From NCBI GenBank assembly GCA_023213315.1, contig JAKCPI010005713.1, positions 1 through 64,000 of the forward strand: a stretch of DNA of 64,000 bases, read 5' to 3'. Below the pieces are notes generated by a model that saw only the letters and a list, made by a program, of their open reading frames with translations, ran no database searches and had not been told where the DNA came from. This document shows positions 1-10,711 of this stretch, one piece after another. The stretch is from Euborellia annulipes. Lineage: Eukaryota; Arthropoda; Insecta; Dermaptera; Anisolabididae. Numbering within the stretch: the first letter of the stretch is position 1; each line of letters begins with the position of its first letter. The position numbers and the translations under genes are program-made.

Positions 1-1510
1 TGACTGACTGACTGACTTACTAAGTGATGACAACGCCCAGCCTAAACTATAATACCTATAAAGTTGAAATTTGGCATGTAGATTACTTTTATTGCGTAGG
101 CGTCATTTAAGAAGCGAATTTTCGAAATTCCGATTTTAAGACCCCCAAATCGACATTTTTGGGTAAAATTTTGATTTTACTATTTCTTTAATAACTCTTA
201 AACGAGATGAGATATCAATTTGCTCTCTTCGCTAAAACCTTCCTTAGAAGAATATCTAAATTCGTTGTTTCAGGGTTTTTTGAAATTCGGCCCTAAAGTA
301 CCCCAAATCGCCATTTTTGTAAAAAATTCGGATTTTTAGAACTTTTTACTGAAATGAGATATCAATATGCTTTCTACGCTAAAAGCCCCCTAAATGAACC
401 CCTAAAAACTAATTTCGGGGTTTTTTGAAATTCGGCCCCTAAGTACCCCAAATCTCTATTTTTGTGAAAAATTCGGATTTTTCAACTTTTAACTGAAATG
501 AGATATCAATATGCTTTCTACGCTAAAGCCCCCCCCCCTATCTCCCCCCCCCATCTCATAAAATTAATTTTGGGGTTGTTTTTTGAAATTCGGTCGCTAA
601 GTACCACAATTCATCATTTTTGTAAAAAATGCATTTTTTTCCCAACACTTTTCTTCTCTTCTCCATCTCTATATATATAAAGAGACTTGTGACTAACTGA
701 CTGACTGACTAAGTGATGACAACGCCCAGCCTAAACTATAATACCTATAAAGTTGAAATTTGGCATGTAGATTACTTTTATTGCGTAGGCGTCATTTAAG
801 AAGCGAATTTTCGAAATTCCGATTTTAAGACCCCCAAATCGACATTTTTGGGTAAAATTTTGATTTTACTATTTCTTTAATAACTCTTAAACGAGATGAG
901 ATATTAATTTGCTCTCTTCGCTAAAACCTTCCTTAGAAGAATATCTAAATTCGTTGTTTCAGGGTTTTTTGAAATTCGGCCCTAAAGTACCCCAAATCGC
1001 CATTTTTGTAAAAAATTCGGATTTTTAGAACTTTTTACTGAAATGAGATATCAATATGCTTTCTACGCTAAAAGCCCCCCTAAATGAACCCCTAAAAACT
1101 AATTTCGGGGTTTTTTGAAATTCGGCCCCTAAGTACCCCAAATCTCTATTTTTGTGAAAAATTCGGATTTTTCAACTTTTAACTGAAATGAGATATCAAT
1201 ATGCTTTCTACGCTAAAGCTCCCCCCCCTATCTCCACCCCCCCCCCATCTCATAAAATTAATTTTGGGGTTGTTTTTTGAAATTCGGTCGCTAAGTACCA
1301 CAATTCATCATTTTTGTAAAAAATGCATTTTTTTCCCAACACTTTTCTTTTTTTCTCCATCTCTATATATATAAAGAGACTTGTGACTAACTGACTGACT
1401 GACTAAGTGATGACAACGCCCAGCCTAAACTATAATACCTATAAAGTTGAAATTTGGCATGTAGATTACTTTTATTGCGTAGGCGTCATTTAAGAAGCGA
1501 ATTTTCGATA
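1..1510 (+). repeat. ~690-bp tandem repeat, about 2.2 copies (Helitron-like family)
   Basis: Two nearly identical units run 1-688 and about 689-1383; a third is cut off near 1510. The shared anchor aagtgatgacaacgcccag lies at 22, 711 and 1405, giving a period of 689-694 bp. Each unit starts with a (tgac)n run and contains two or three internal ~120-bp subrepeats around the phrase gagatatcaatatgctttct. The units end in an AT palindrome (tctatatatataaagaga). No credible coding. The near-identity of the copies points to a recent duplication. A diverged relative lies at 2540-2720. Confidence 0.9.
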
Positions 1511-2539
1511 TTCATGGCCCCACCCCTATCCTCCCACCCGCCAAAACAAATTAAAACCCCTAATTTATTTAATATTATTAGAATTTATATAATTTTAATA
1601 CACATAATCTATTTGTGAGATTTAATAATTTTTTTTGAAGAAATTAAATTTTATAAAATTTTAGAATAATACTATTATATTTCCTTTAACATCTTTTAAA
1701 CCATAGGCTCTCAACATAGGCGATAACGCCCCTCCCTCCTGAGTGCGTTTCAGACTTTCAGGGGGCCGTACATGACCAAGAGAAAATTATGTGGCATTGA
1801 GATGGTGCAGAAATCGCGTGGGCAGATAAAAAAAAATACTCGCTAATCACGTACTAAAGTAAATTAAAAATTAATATCGTGTAATTTTTGTTATTACAGG
1901 TATTGCATTCATTTTTATCACGTGGATTTATATAGTATTGTAGAAATGTTAATAACTTAAAAGATAAATTGGCTTCAAGTTACTGAACGCGGCGACTTTT
2001 CGTTGTATTTTACTCAAATAGAACCTGATATTATCAAACTCCTTAAAATCGAAAAAATTCCTTTAATTTTCTCATTAGTTATGTCATAAATTTATGTCTT
2101 TTGAAGATTACTAAAACTATAGGAGACTCATGTCTAATCGGATCAACTGCGGGTTACGAATCTAGAGTTGCCCACCCAATTCAGATCCCACTTGCCGTGA
2201 AAATTTTCAAACATTGCCAATCTCTCCTCTCTCTTTCTGTAATTGAAGTAAATCTTCGTTTACAGATGTGAAAATAAAAAATTAAAAAAATTTAAAAAAA
2301 GGGACAGTCAGCAAAATAAGTTTGAGAAAATAAATATCTTTCAAGGGATGTAAAGTTATTTAGTGACCTCGGGCCTTAGGCTTTAAATTAAATAAAAAAG
2401 AAAAAATATCCTGAAACAAAAAATCTGGTGTAACCGGTTTTAACCTGTGGTTTTAACCGAACCACCCTCCCTTCCCCCATTTTTACGAAATTTAGGATTT
2501 TTCAATTTACCTAAATCTCAACTTTTTTTTTTTTTTATT
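1511..2539. other. AT-rich non-coding DNA
   Basis: Unique-looking AT-rich sequence with long A/T runs. I see no open frame with coding character, no RNA gene and no clear repeat boundary. Confidence 0.5.
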
Positions 2540-2720
2540 AATTCCAAAAAAGTTATAATTTGTCTGATACATTACATTTATTGCCTTGGCCTTATTTACG
2601 AAGCCTCAAATTCTAATTTTAAAAGCACCGAATTCTCATTTTGGAGTTTTTTTTTTTTAATTTTATAATGACTTTTAAACGGATAGAGATATCAGTTTCT
2701 TTTTTGCGCTAAAGAAGAAA
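2540..2720 (+). repeat. Diverged copy of the window-start repeat
   Basis: The order of phrases (tacatta, atttattgcctt, acgaagcc, then gagatatcagtttct and gcgctaaag) follows the 690-bp unit at 1-688, with many substitutions and T-tract expansion. It leads directly into the GC-rich terminal hairpins at 2788-2923, so the two may belong to one older element. Confidence 0.55.
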
Positions 2721-2787
2721 CGAGGCATCGATGTTGAGGGTTGGCCACGAATTAAGAAGGTTTACGCTCCGGGAATTTCAGGGTTTC

Positions 2788-2923
2788 AACGATGGCCGTG
2801 CAAGAAACTTGCCCGCCGAAGGCGGGCAATTGCTCGCCTTCGCCGGTAGGCGAGCTTGGGGGTCCAGGGGGCGAAGCCCCCTGCGCTAGCGCAAGGTTCG
2901 CCGAAGGCGAACCTTGCGGCTAG
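2788..2923 (+). mobile_element. Helitron-like 3' terminus (hairpins followed by CTAG)
   Basis: This GC-rich island in AT-rich DNA consists of consecutive palindromes: cccgccgaaggcggg, then agggggcgaagccccct, then aaggttcgccgaaggcgaacctt. It ends in CTAG followed by T. A terminal hairpin followed by CTRR, with T on the host side, is the known signature of Helitron 3' ends. A related terminus is at 44322-44410 on the other strand. No Rep/helicase gene is visible, so a non-autonomous copy is inferred. Confidence 0.5.
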
Positions 2924-3331
2924 TTTATATATAAATAGAAAATAATTCTATTTATATGATAAAATGTTTATGACAGCTACTCTTCCCCCCTCCCCCTTTT
3001 TCCTGCCCCTTTTATAATATAAAAACAGTAATAATATATAAATGACAAGTTGCAAATGCTGCGGTGAATCAATTAATTCTCCGAATTAACATCACCATCA
3101 TTAGCTATTTGCAATGCAAAGTGCACCAACGAAAATATATTAAAAAAAAGAAAACGTTAATGGCTAATTAACATAAATTATTTTTGAAAATTGAGAAATA
3201 AGAAAAATTATTAAAAATCAAATTCAATATTTATCGGGATAGAAAGGAACAATTGCTTTTTTGAGGAAGAATCACGCGAATCTATTAGTGAAGCCCGTTT
3301 TACGACCCCTACCCGATATTTGTCCTATTAA

Positions 3332-3728
3332 GGTGCGCGTCTCGGGGTGCTAATTTTGGGACTTTCCAGCGGCCACAATTTTGAGGCTATCGACCTCAAA
3401 TTCTTTTTTAAATTAAAGCTATTTAAAATATCTACAACTTATAGAAGCCATTTTTTTGATTTTCGAAAAAATAAATTTTTTTTTAGATTAATCGCATTAA
3501 ATAAAAGATATTTTTAAAAAATCCGCTCTATACCTTATAGATAATTAAATTAGTAATCATTGTGTTAAGAAATAATTAATTTTTTATCCTTAATTAATTA
3601 GCTGGAAACTTTCAAATGAAATGGAATAAATCCCTTGTATTCCTATGGGAAAAACTAAAGCCATCTCTTGCCGCCTCGAATAACTCGGTAGTGAATCGTC
3701 TTCTAAAGACTTTTCGAGACGCGCACAA
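3332..3728 (-). mobile_element. TTAA-flanked MITE, family M (copy 1)
   Basis: The element is about 397 bp with terminal inverted repeats ggtgcgcgtctcg and cgagacgcgcac. The left flank is TTAA; the right flank has decayed. Other copies lie at 29328-29719, 41680-42078 and, split by a SINE, at 51407-52079. TTAA target duplications are typical of piggyBac-type transposition, but no transposase is present and the superfamily is inferred. Confidence 0.8.
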
Positions 3729-3982
3729 CCATAACAAACATAAATGTTTAATAAATTACAATATCATTAAGATAGATTAGAACAGGTCTTTTTAAGAAGA
3801 AACCAAGTGTTCCACTTTTTTGACGCACATTGTATTTTCGATTTTGTAAAATAATTATGCAAATACTGTGAATACACTTTTTTTTTGGGATGGGTGCATA
3901 AGGTCCGAAGACCTATAATGACCAGTAGTCACATGCAGCCAGGAAGAAAATAAAAACAAAAGGAGAAGCATAAAGGGGGAAC
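3729..3982. other. AT-rich spacer
   Basis: No gene or repeat boundary is recognised here. It lies within what may be the intron upstream of the AST-CC exon. Confidence 0.4.
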
Positions 3983-4300
3983 TCAACTGCGGGAACTGAG
4001 AAGATGCCTGTTGAGGTTAGACTTGAAAGTCTGAAGATTGTAGGTTTTGGGGAAGATAGACGCAGGGAGCTTGTTCCAATCACGGGAGGTCATGGGGACA
4101 AAGGAAGAATGAAATTGTTTTGTTCTGTTAGTCGTGATCTGAACAGCATAGGGATGCTGGGAAGATGCCTCTCTTGTGTTCCGTGAATATGTTGCATTAT
4201 ATGATTTTAATTCGGCAGAGCATTGGCCATGGTAATACCTGTAGAAGAGAGATAGTGCAGACAAGCTTCTTAAAGAGGTTAGATCTAATACGTTAGCCCT
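3983..4300 (-). pseudogene. Non-LTR retrotransposon reverse transcriptase, C-terminal fragment
   Basis: The minus-strand reading frame gives the tail typical of LINE reverse transcriptase polyproteins: a SALSLFYRYYHGQCSAEL-like block, then an RTKQFHSSFVP block, WNKLPASIFP and a final FKSNLNRHL. In Jockey/RTE/CR1-type elements this stretch follows the RT fingers and palm. Only this C-terminal piece is present, and the catalytic YADD region is not. Reading open upstream to 4474 passes into low-complexity sequence (a poly-Arg/Pro stretch from a GGC repeat), which is probably not part of the element. I treat it as a 5'-truncated, dead LINE copy. Confidence 0.7.
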
Positions 4301-5400
4301 TAACAAATGAAAAATTCGCTTTTTTTTAGGTGGTGGTGCCGAAAAGAGCAGCTCAACTTTTAGATAAAATCTTAGTTGCTTTGAGTAGTAATTCTGTGGA
4401 CCAAGAAGCAGGGGGTGGCGGCGGCGGCGGCGGAACACGAAGAAGATCTTCTGATTTTCCTGTAAGATCATCATCCTTTATTCGTTGAACTATTTCCTAT
4501 AAATTCGCGTTCTCAAATTTCAAGCCCCTTTCCCTTCTATTACTTTGTTCATACATAAACCATTTAATGAGACCCAGTTTTTCGGACTAAGAGCGGGTTG
4601 CTTCAATTCTAGTCAACTAGCAAACTTTAGCAAATCAACAATATAGAAAACAAAAATACGCTTAACCTTCGAGTTTTGAAAAATGAGTTTTTTTTTTACA
4701 TATATTATAATTAGCAAGGTCGTATATAGAATTTTTTCGAGGGGGGGGGAGGGGGGTTTCAGTAAAGTACGAGACTGAAAAAAAAAACAATTTTTAGTAA
4801 GATGATGACTTAAAATTTTCGAATAAAATATCATTTTTCAAATTCTAAAGTTTCACGAGAAAGCTGAAAAAATTTCATAAAAAAGTTACGTAAAATAAAC
4901 CAAATTTCAAGAAAAATTTGTTTATAACCAAAAAAAAAAATTAGAAGCGATCGTCGGCACATCTAGGGGGGATAATTGTAGAATTAGTTGAAGTTTTTTT
5001 TGAGTTAAAAAAAAAAGGTCGGATTAAAATTAGGGTTTTTTCAAAAAAACTGAAATATTTCATATATCCGGGCTTCTGAAATAATTTTTGTATTTTTTTC
5101 CGAAAACTACATTAAAAAACAAAATTTTTTATAGCCTCGCGGGGTTCCGAAATATCAATTTTAAAATAAGTTATATTTATTTGAAAAAAAAAGAGCAGTT
5201 TTTCAAAAATCCATAACTTTTTTTTAGTTAGCTAAAAAAATTTGAAAAAATTCTCAAAAATGTCTTTTAAGGGGTAGAAAAAAGATAGAAAATTTTCAGC
5301 GAAATCCGCGGGGGTCAGGAAAAAAATTTGTCGATTTGGCATGGAATGACCCAAATACATCTATTAAGATATAGAAAAAAAATAATAAATCATGTTTGTT
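4301..5400. other. AT-rich DNA, probable intron of the neuropeptide gene
   Basis: Long A and T runs with many short polypurine and polypyrimidine stretches. No exon with a signal peptide was found here on the plus strand. The stretch ends in a pyrimidine tract and splice acceptor at 5401-5412. Confidence 0.45.
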
Positions 5401-5412
5401 TGTTTTTTCCAG

Positions 5413-5493
5413 ATGGATATGCAAAGACGAGGGACTCTGAAAGGTCGCACGTATTGGCGTTGTTATTTTAATGCCGTCTCCTGCTTCAAATGA
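5413..5493 (+). CDS. AstCC: Allatostatin double-C (AST-CC) precursor, last coding exon
   Basis: A tgtttgttttttccag splice acceptor is followed by 26 codons and TGA. The frame reads MDMQRR, then GTLKGR, then TYWRCYFNAVSCF, then K and stop. YWRCYFNAVSCF with C-x6-C is the hallmark of arthropod AST-CC peptides, the paralogues of allatostatin C; the two cysteines form a disulfide ring and the peptide has a free C-terminal Phe. The Arg-Arg pair before GTLKGR is a prohormone convertase site, and the last Lys would be trimmed by a carboxypeptidase. The precursor is secreted and acts through somatostatin-like GPCRs (family knowledge). The signal-peptide exon was not found, so the gene is partial here; it may begin before the window. 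The exon is too short for ordinary ORF calling. Translation and acceptor are read directly; processing is inferred. Confidence 0.9.
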   Translation: MDMQRRGTLKGRTYWRCYFNAVSCFK

Positions 5494-5584
5494 CGCTCCA
5501 ACAGCATCTTCTTTCATACATTATCATGTCTTCTTCTTTTTCTATTTCTTCTATCTAAAATGATTTTTATTGTAAAAAAATTAA

Positions 5585-5590
5585 AATAAA
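5585..5590 (+). promoter_or_regulatory. Poly(A) signal AATAAA after the AST-CC stop
   Basis: AATAAA lies 92 nt after the TGA of the AST-CC exon, within an A-rich stretch. Position and sequence suit the end of a short 3' UTR. Confidence 0.55.
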
Positions 5591-5939
5591 CAAAAAAAAA
5601 AAAAAAAAAAAATTTCTACATTTCCTCATTCCAAAAGAATAATAATTTGTTAAACAAAAAAATTAAGCAAATGAATTGAAGTGTGTTTTAAAGTGAATAA
5701 AAAAAAAAAATCAAAGTAAATTTATTTAATCTAGTTATTAAATATTTTCAAAATATTGTTAATTTTATTTCTAATAAATATCCTTGTTTTATTTATTTTT
5801 TTTTTTAGTCATTTATTTATTTATTTATTTTATGAACTCTGACCCGATCCTCTGGTAACGTTTTTTGATTAAGTGATTGTTTTTACTTTCCCAGGAGGGG
5901 TCAAACTTGGTTTGTTTACATTTTTTCATTCCAAGGGAG

Positions 5940-5947
5940 TGACGTCA
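5940..5947. promoter_or_regulatory. Perfect CRE octamer TGACGTCA
   Basis: Palindromic CREB/ATF site about 450 bp downstream of the AST-CC exon. A second perfect copy lies at 8086-8093. Function is inferred from the motif only. Confidence 0.3.
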
Positions 5948-6521
5948 TGGAGCTCCTCTTTTTGTAAAAGATATTTCGGAACAAACCATTTATGAATATT
6001 TATATACGGTATATTATTAATAAAGCAGAATAAATACCAGGGTCTAATTTAGTTTAGTCAGAAACAATAAAATTCGCAAACAAAACAAAATGAACGTGAA
6101 CTAGGTTATAGGCAGTCAACAATGCTGCCACATAGAAAAATACAAGCAAGGAGGAGCTTCATGACGTGGACCAAACAAAAACTGTGACCGGAAAATTGTT
6201 TATTTACTAGTTTCTGGCTAACCTGTGTATTTTAAAGACCTTGTACTTTCCTATATATGAAATATATAGAGAGAAAGATTCTAACTCAACATCAGAAAGA
6301 ATATTCATTTTAATGAATAGTTGTTGGCGAAAAGAAAGAAACAGATTATTATTAAAAAGTCTAGAGGCCGAATTATTGGTAAAACAAAATTCTCGATATA
6401 CTATTTTTTAAATTTGGCAACCCTGAGTATACCTTTGCTACACTTGCTTTGATGATTGTGGCCAACTTCATGGGAATGAGTGAAAATGGCGGGAAAATTT
6501 GAATCTAACTTCACAGGAATG

Positions 6522-6535
6522 CCTGCAGATGGCGC
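6522..6535 (+). promoter_or_regulatory. CTCF-like motif
   Basis: CCTGCAGATGGCGC matches the insect CTCF consensus (CCASYAGRKGGCRS) at 13 of 14 positions. It sits about 1 kb downstream of the AST-CC exon. Occupancy cannot be judged from sequence. Confidence 0.3.
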
Positions 6536-6939
6536 TGACGCCGTGACAGTTAGTTCACTTGAGTGGGAACAAGTCTACAGTACTTGAGAACGGCTGCAGA
6601 ATAAGCAGTTGAAACATTGTTCAGTATTTATATTTTTAATAAATAATTAATACAAAAATGTGGTCTATAATTAAAAATTCCCCTCATAATAATAATTTAA
6701 ACCTCAAAAGCTTTAATAAACACTGAGTATACCTTTAAAAAAAATTCATGAAAGTTAGGTAATATAATATTTTCAGTTTTTCAGTTTTTATTTATTTATT
6801 TAATAAAAAAAAGAACAATAGATTTATATATTTCACTAAAATAAATGAGAAATTATATATTTCACGTTTTGGTCCGTGAATAAAATTCATATAATTAAAT
6901 CAAACAGCCGAAAAAGATAAAGGTACCGTCAAGGATCTT

Positions 6940-7112
6940 CCCTCGACCTCTGGTTCAGAGATAGAGCATTCGCTTCTGGTGCCAAAGATCAAGGATTCGC
7001 ATCCCGTTCCACGCGAGAAATTTGTGGAATTGGATACCAATCAATTGAAATAAATAGGGACGGGCTCTAACTGGCCTCAGATGCTGAAAAAGGCATTAAA
7101 ACAAATTAAAAA
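6940..7112 (+). repeat. tRNA-derived SINE relic
   Basis: A tRNA-like head (ccctcgacctctggttcagagatagagcattcgc, then aaggattcgcatcccg as a B-box-like segment) is followed by an unrelated tail (aattggataccaatcaattgaaataaatag...) and an A-rich end. A similar tail is seen near 37680-37770. It does not fold as an intact tRNA, so I call it a SINE and not a tRNA gene. Confidence 0.45.
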
Positions 7113-7118
7113 ACTTTT

Positions 7119-7232
7119 TTATTGGTGAGGTCCCCATGGCCCCCTGGAATCGAACCCAAGATCTCCAGCCTTTTCGTGCCATCGAAGTGCTGTTCATTGC
7201 ACTAGGCCGCCGGACCCTCGACCTACGCCAAT
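7119..7232 (-). repeat. tRNA-like SINE relic, opposite strand
   Basis: On the minus strand, ggtccggcggcctagtg (A-box side) and cttgggttcgattcca (B-box) are spaced as in a tRNA. The acceptor stem does not close and no intact gene is evident. It abuts the relic at 6940-7112, possibly forming a composite. Confidence 0.4.
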
Positions 7233-8267
7233 AAAAACTCACTTCCCGTTATATGCTAGTTAACCGTTACTAACCCCCGACGGCACCGTTATTTTTTCAG
7301 CTGTTTGATTTATTAAATATTAATTATTTAAGATTATTAATTAGAGTATATTATTATTAATAATATCTTATAATATAAAAATATTTTTTATCTAACGTAT
7401 TAATAAAATTTATATTCTAATAAAAAAATTTATTTTAAAACCTTTCTTCAAACAGTAGCCTATATACGTATATTATTTAAAAAAAAAAAACGATATATGA
7501 GGCGCCACCAACATTTGAGCCGTATCCTTTGCGAGTCCATTTTTATATTATATCTCATTTCAACTTTTTCTTGGGGAGGGGGGCAGACCTTTTTTTTAAT
7601 TCCAAAAAAAATTCAATACTTTCTAGTAACAAACTGAAGAGTCTAATTATCATCATTTTAAAATATTTCAATTAGAATAAGATCAAATTAAAAAGAAATC
7701 AGAAAACTTGAGGACGTTTTTTTTTTCAACATTTGGCGGTCCAGAGACCTATTTTTTTTTAATAAACTTAATATATAACAAGTATACATGCACGTATATA
7801 AACAAATATATTTATTTTATAGTTTTATTCGGATTTGTTGGTATTTATTTTTATATATTTGTTATCATTCGGTGTCCAGAGTCTCGAAAATGTATAAAGG
7901 ATTATACTCAGATCCCTGTAAAGAGCGAAAGCTCAAAATACAGAAATAAATTTATTTTATTTATTTATTTATTTAGTTTTATTCGGATGGTGTTTCCATT
8001 GATACTTTAAAAAACAATATTTTTAATATAATCCAAAGAATTCACCGTTGGCACTACTTGAAACATTCTTAAATTTACCCTCAAATGACGTCAATGTTAC
8101 TAGTTAAATTTATATTGTCAAAATGATGAAAATTTTTTTGGGAAATGGTTATAGATATAAAAAAATGCTCATGACGATCATTCATTGTTATCAATAACTC
8201 TTTGTCAAAAACGGACTAAACATCACTTTCAAAGAAAACGGCTCATTTTTACTTTCACCCATACAAA
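7233..8267. other. AT-rich intergenic DNA
   Basis: A/T-rich, with poly-T tracts and an ATTT-type microsatellite near 7950. The only notable site is a perfect TGACGTCA at 8086-8093. Confidence 0.45.
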
Positions 8268-8785
8268 AAAAAAATTTATAATAATACTAATAATAATAAT
8301 ATCATCTTAGAAATATTTTATATAAATATCTAATTGGATTAGTCATTGACTTGCTTTCTCTCTCTCTCTCTCTCTCTCTCTCGTAATGATAAATATGAAT
8401 CATAATCTATCTACCTTCTTAAAGAAGAGTCCTTTTTCTAGCAATTAATGAAACTATTAATTAATAGATTTGTTTACTGCAAAATAATTCACTATATTTT
8501 TACGCAATTAAAAACTAGACTTTGCCCAGACGGGTACGTGGCTTTTCTAGACAAGAATTTAATAAATAAATTCTTTCATTTTACATATGCAGGTGTCCGG
8601 TGTCATATATCACGACCGGATGCCTAGAAGACTAAAATTCGAAACCCATCCCAGATTCCATGAGAAATTAATATAATATTCGCAATATCATCAGAAATAA
8701 TTTTCTCATGTGAAGAAAATTCAAGATGTACAAAGTCCACTCGAAATCGTCGCCGCAAGATGGCAAAAGGGACTATATAAACCCC
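8268..8785 (+). mobile_element. LTR family A, truncated copy
   Basis: Matches 11418-11937 almost base for base, including the (CT)n run, the phrase cacgaccggatgcctagaag and the segment leading to gggactatataaa. It stops exactly where LTR family B begins at 8786, so B inserted into this LTR or was joined at that point. The TATA-like core actatataaa sits at the break. Confidence 0.75.
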
Positions 8786-9844
8786 TGTAACGAGGCGGGC
8801 CCGGGCCTCAGGGTTTTATATCGATTTGGAGAGAGTATTCCTTTTTATTTAGAGAAGTGTAAATAGGATGACCACAGTGAAATGCGAGACCGGATATCAG
8901 TAGATTTATGCTGATCCAGCACCAGCGCGCACGAAACAAGCGAGCTATAAACCTCGAAAAATAAAAAGGAATCTCTCGTGAGAGCAAAAGAGACAGAAGA
9001 GAAAAACTTCGAGAAACATCGCCAGAGGGCAGATCTCTTCAGGCCAAGTTTGAGGTGGACGAAGGGATGGAAAATGACACGATGACAATTTTTTCTAATT
9101 GAATTGGTCATTCTGGTTTGATGCGCTCTGTGAGACGGAGGTGAACCCTGAGGCCTGCGAGGGAGGAATTTCCGGGTGTGGCAGAGTGGGGTGTCGGCGC
9201 CAGTGATTTGGAACCTTGGACCCGGTGGTGAGAACGTCAACAGCAGTTTTTCGACGGTCAGGTACTGTGCTGCGTTCGTGTGTGTGTTCGAGTTGGTCAG
9301 GGGTGTAGGGGAGAGACCAGGAACTGGCTAGTTTTAGAATTAGTTTTAAGATCGGGAGACTCACAACAATTTCATATTTCGTTTTGTTTGATTGTTAAAC
9401 TCACTTTGTTTTTTTGTTTTGATATTATATCCACTCAGGAGAGAGAGAGAGAGAAAAACCAGAGAGCACATTTTCGTTGTCTTTATTCCCTCCCCGGAAG
9501 GGAGTGTCAAAAATTCGCGAGGGTGAGGAATTGCGTTTTTTTTGTTTTCATTGTTTTTCTCTCTCTAGCTCTGCCTTGGTCCTGTTGTGTTTTTTTTTTT
9601 TATTCTTTTTTATTTTTATTTTCATGTAAATTTTAAATTGGTGTCTTAATTTTTTTTTTTTAAATATTTATTAAATTTTATTTTAACTTCACCCACAAAA
9701 ATTGTTGTTTCTTTAACAAAGTAGAGTTTCCACCCCAAATTTCGTCCACCATCTAGGTAGCGGATGACACACCAGCTTCGAAGTAGACGTCGCCGGTCGG
9801 ACCGTAAGGTAAGAACACCACCCACGGAGTCGAGATTTTTTACA
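8786..9844 (+). mobile_element. LTR of family B, 5' LTR (copy 1)
   Basis: Begins TGTAACGAGGCGGGCC and ends TTTTACA, 1059 bp. It is highly similar to 27453-28562, which starts and ends the same way. A primer-binding site follows directly at 9846-9860. A pyrimidine-rich U5-like stretch and a (GA)n run are present. Open frames inside it are LTR shadows, not genes. Confidence 0.85.
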
Positions 9845-9845
9845 T

Positions 9846-9860
9846 TGGTGTCAGAAGTGG
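9846..9860 (+). promoter_or_regulatory. Primer-binding site, probably tRNA-Leu
   Basis: TGGTGTCAGAAGTGG follows the LTR end after one T. It is complementary to the 3' end of tRNA-Leu (CCACTTCTGACACCA). The same site follows the LTR end at 24131-24145. Confidence 0.75.
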
Positions 9861-9927
9861 TCGCCTTGCAAAAAGAGGCTTCGAAATTTTTTTTTGTGTG
9901 TGTCTCTTCTTGCCTCTCGGGCCGAGT

Positions 9928-10711
9928 ATGGCCGCGGCGGGTGGGGCTCGGTCCCGGAAATTGGGAGAACGGAAGGATGGGGAGGTACGGACGGGCCAGG
10001 TGAGACCGGAGGAAGCTAAGGTAGAGGCGGGGTTGAGGGGGAGGTTGAGGAGCTACGGCGGCGTTTGTCGCGGTTGGAGGTGGGAGGGGTGGAGGTGGAG
10101 CTGCGTCGGGAGCTTGCGGAGCTCCGACAGGAGTTGGCGGGGTTACGAGGCGTCGTACAGGGGTTGAAGCCGGCACCCCCGCGTGGGGCTGGCGGCCCTT
10201 CGGACGCCGGGGCGGCGGCATCGGAGACGGCGGTCGCGAACGAGCTGGTGCGGTGGATAGGCAGGTTGCGGCAGACCCCGAGGGGGCAGCCGCGACCCCC
10301 GATGCCGGAGGTGACCTTCAGGGAGGCCCACGACGGGTCGGAGGGACTGCCGCTACCTGAGAAGGAGGAGTTGGCTGGCGAGAGATGCCACGGCTGCGGT
10401 GGGGTGGGGCATTTCATCCGCCAGTGCCCGGGGGCGAGGTGCTACAGGTGTGGCGAGAAGGGACACCTGGCGAGGGGTTGCTCGCGGGGTGGAGGCTCGG
10501 AGGGTGCGGCGGGGTCTTGTTATGTATGTGGGGCCCGGGGGCATTTCGCTCGGGATTGTCCCGGCCGGTGGCGGCGTGACACGAAGAGGCGGGGTCGGGG
10601 GGACCCCGAGTTGAGATTCAAGGCGCCGCGGTCGAGGCGGTGGGGAGGGGGGCCTCGCCTCAGGCGACACCTCACTCCCGGCGGGTGACGTTGTGATTAG
10701 CTCTGATTCTG
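9928..10711 (+). pseudogene. Family B gag-like gene with three CCHC knuckles, frameshifted copy 1
   Basis: ATG at 9928 follows the PBS by 67 bp. Compared with the copy at 24209-25012, one G is missing near 10036, which breaks the frame. The correct frame resumes by 10065 and runs through a coiled-coil-like stretch ([18 protein letters not shown]) and three zinc knuckles at about 10386-10560: [28 protein letters not shown] and [15 protein letters not shown] 33-bp segment present in the other copy is also absent. Near the C-terminus the frame slips again, because the conserved ending ISSDSE followed by TAG lies in another frame just downstream. GC content is far above its surroundings. Gag-type nucleic-acid binding is inferred from the knuckles; no capsid domain is recognised. 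Confidence 0.75.

Noticed and set aside
3983..4474. Full 163-codon gene
   Set aside because: Only the last ~105 codons resemble a protein (LINE tail); the N-terminal part is low-complexity from a GGC repeat.
5296..5517. 73-codon minus-strand open frame over the AST-CC exon
   Set aside because: It is the antisense shadow of the neuropeptide exon and runs into poly-A/T intron sequence; no splice sites or homology support it.
6487..6591. 34-codon plus frame beginning MAGKFESNFTGMPADG
   Set aside because: Short, no splice acceptor or homology; the interesting part is the CTCF-like motif inside it.
8845..9364. Two long minus-strand frames
   Set aside because: They lie wholly inside LTR B and recur in the 27453 copy with frame changes; LTR sequence, not genes.
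9646..10670. Several Pro/Arg/Ser-rich frames on both strands
   Set aside because: Shadows of the GC-rich gag gene; only the frame with CCHC knuckles makes sense.
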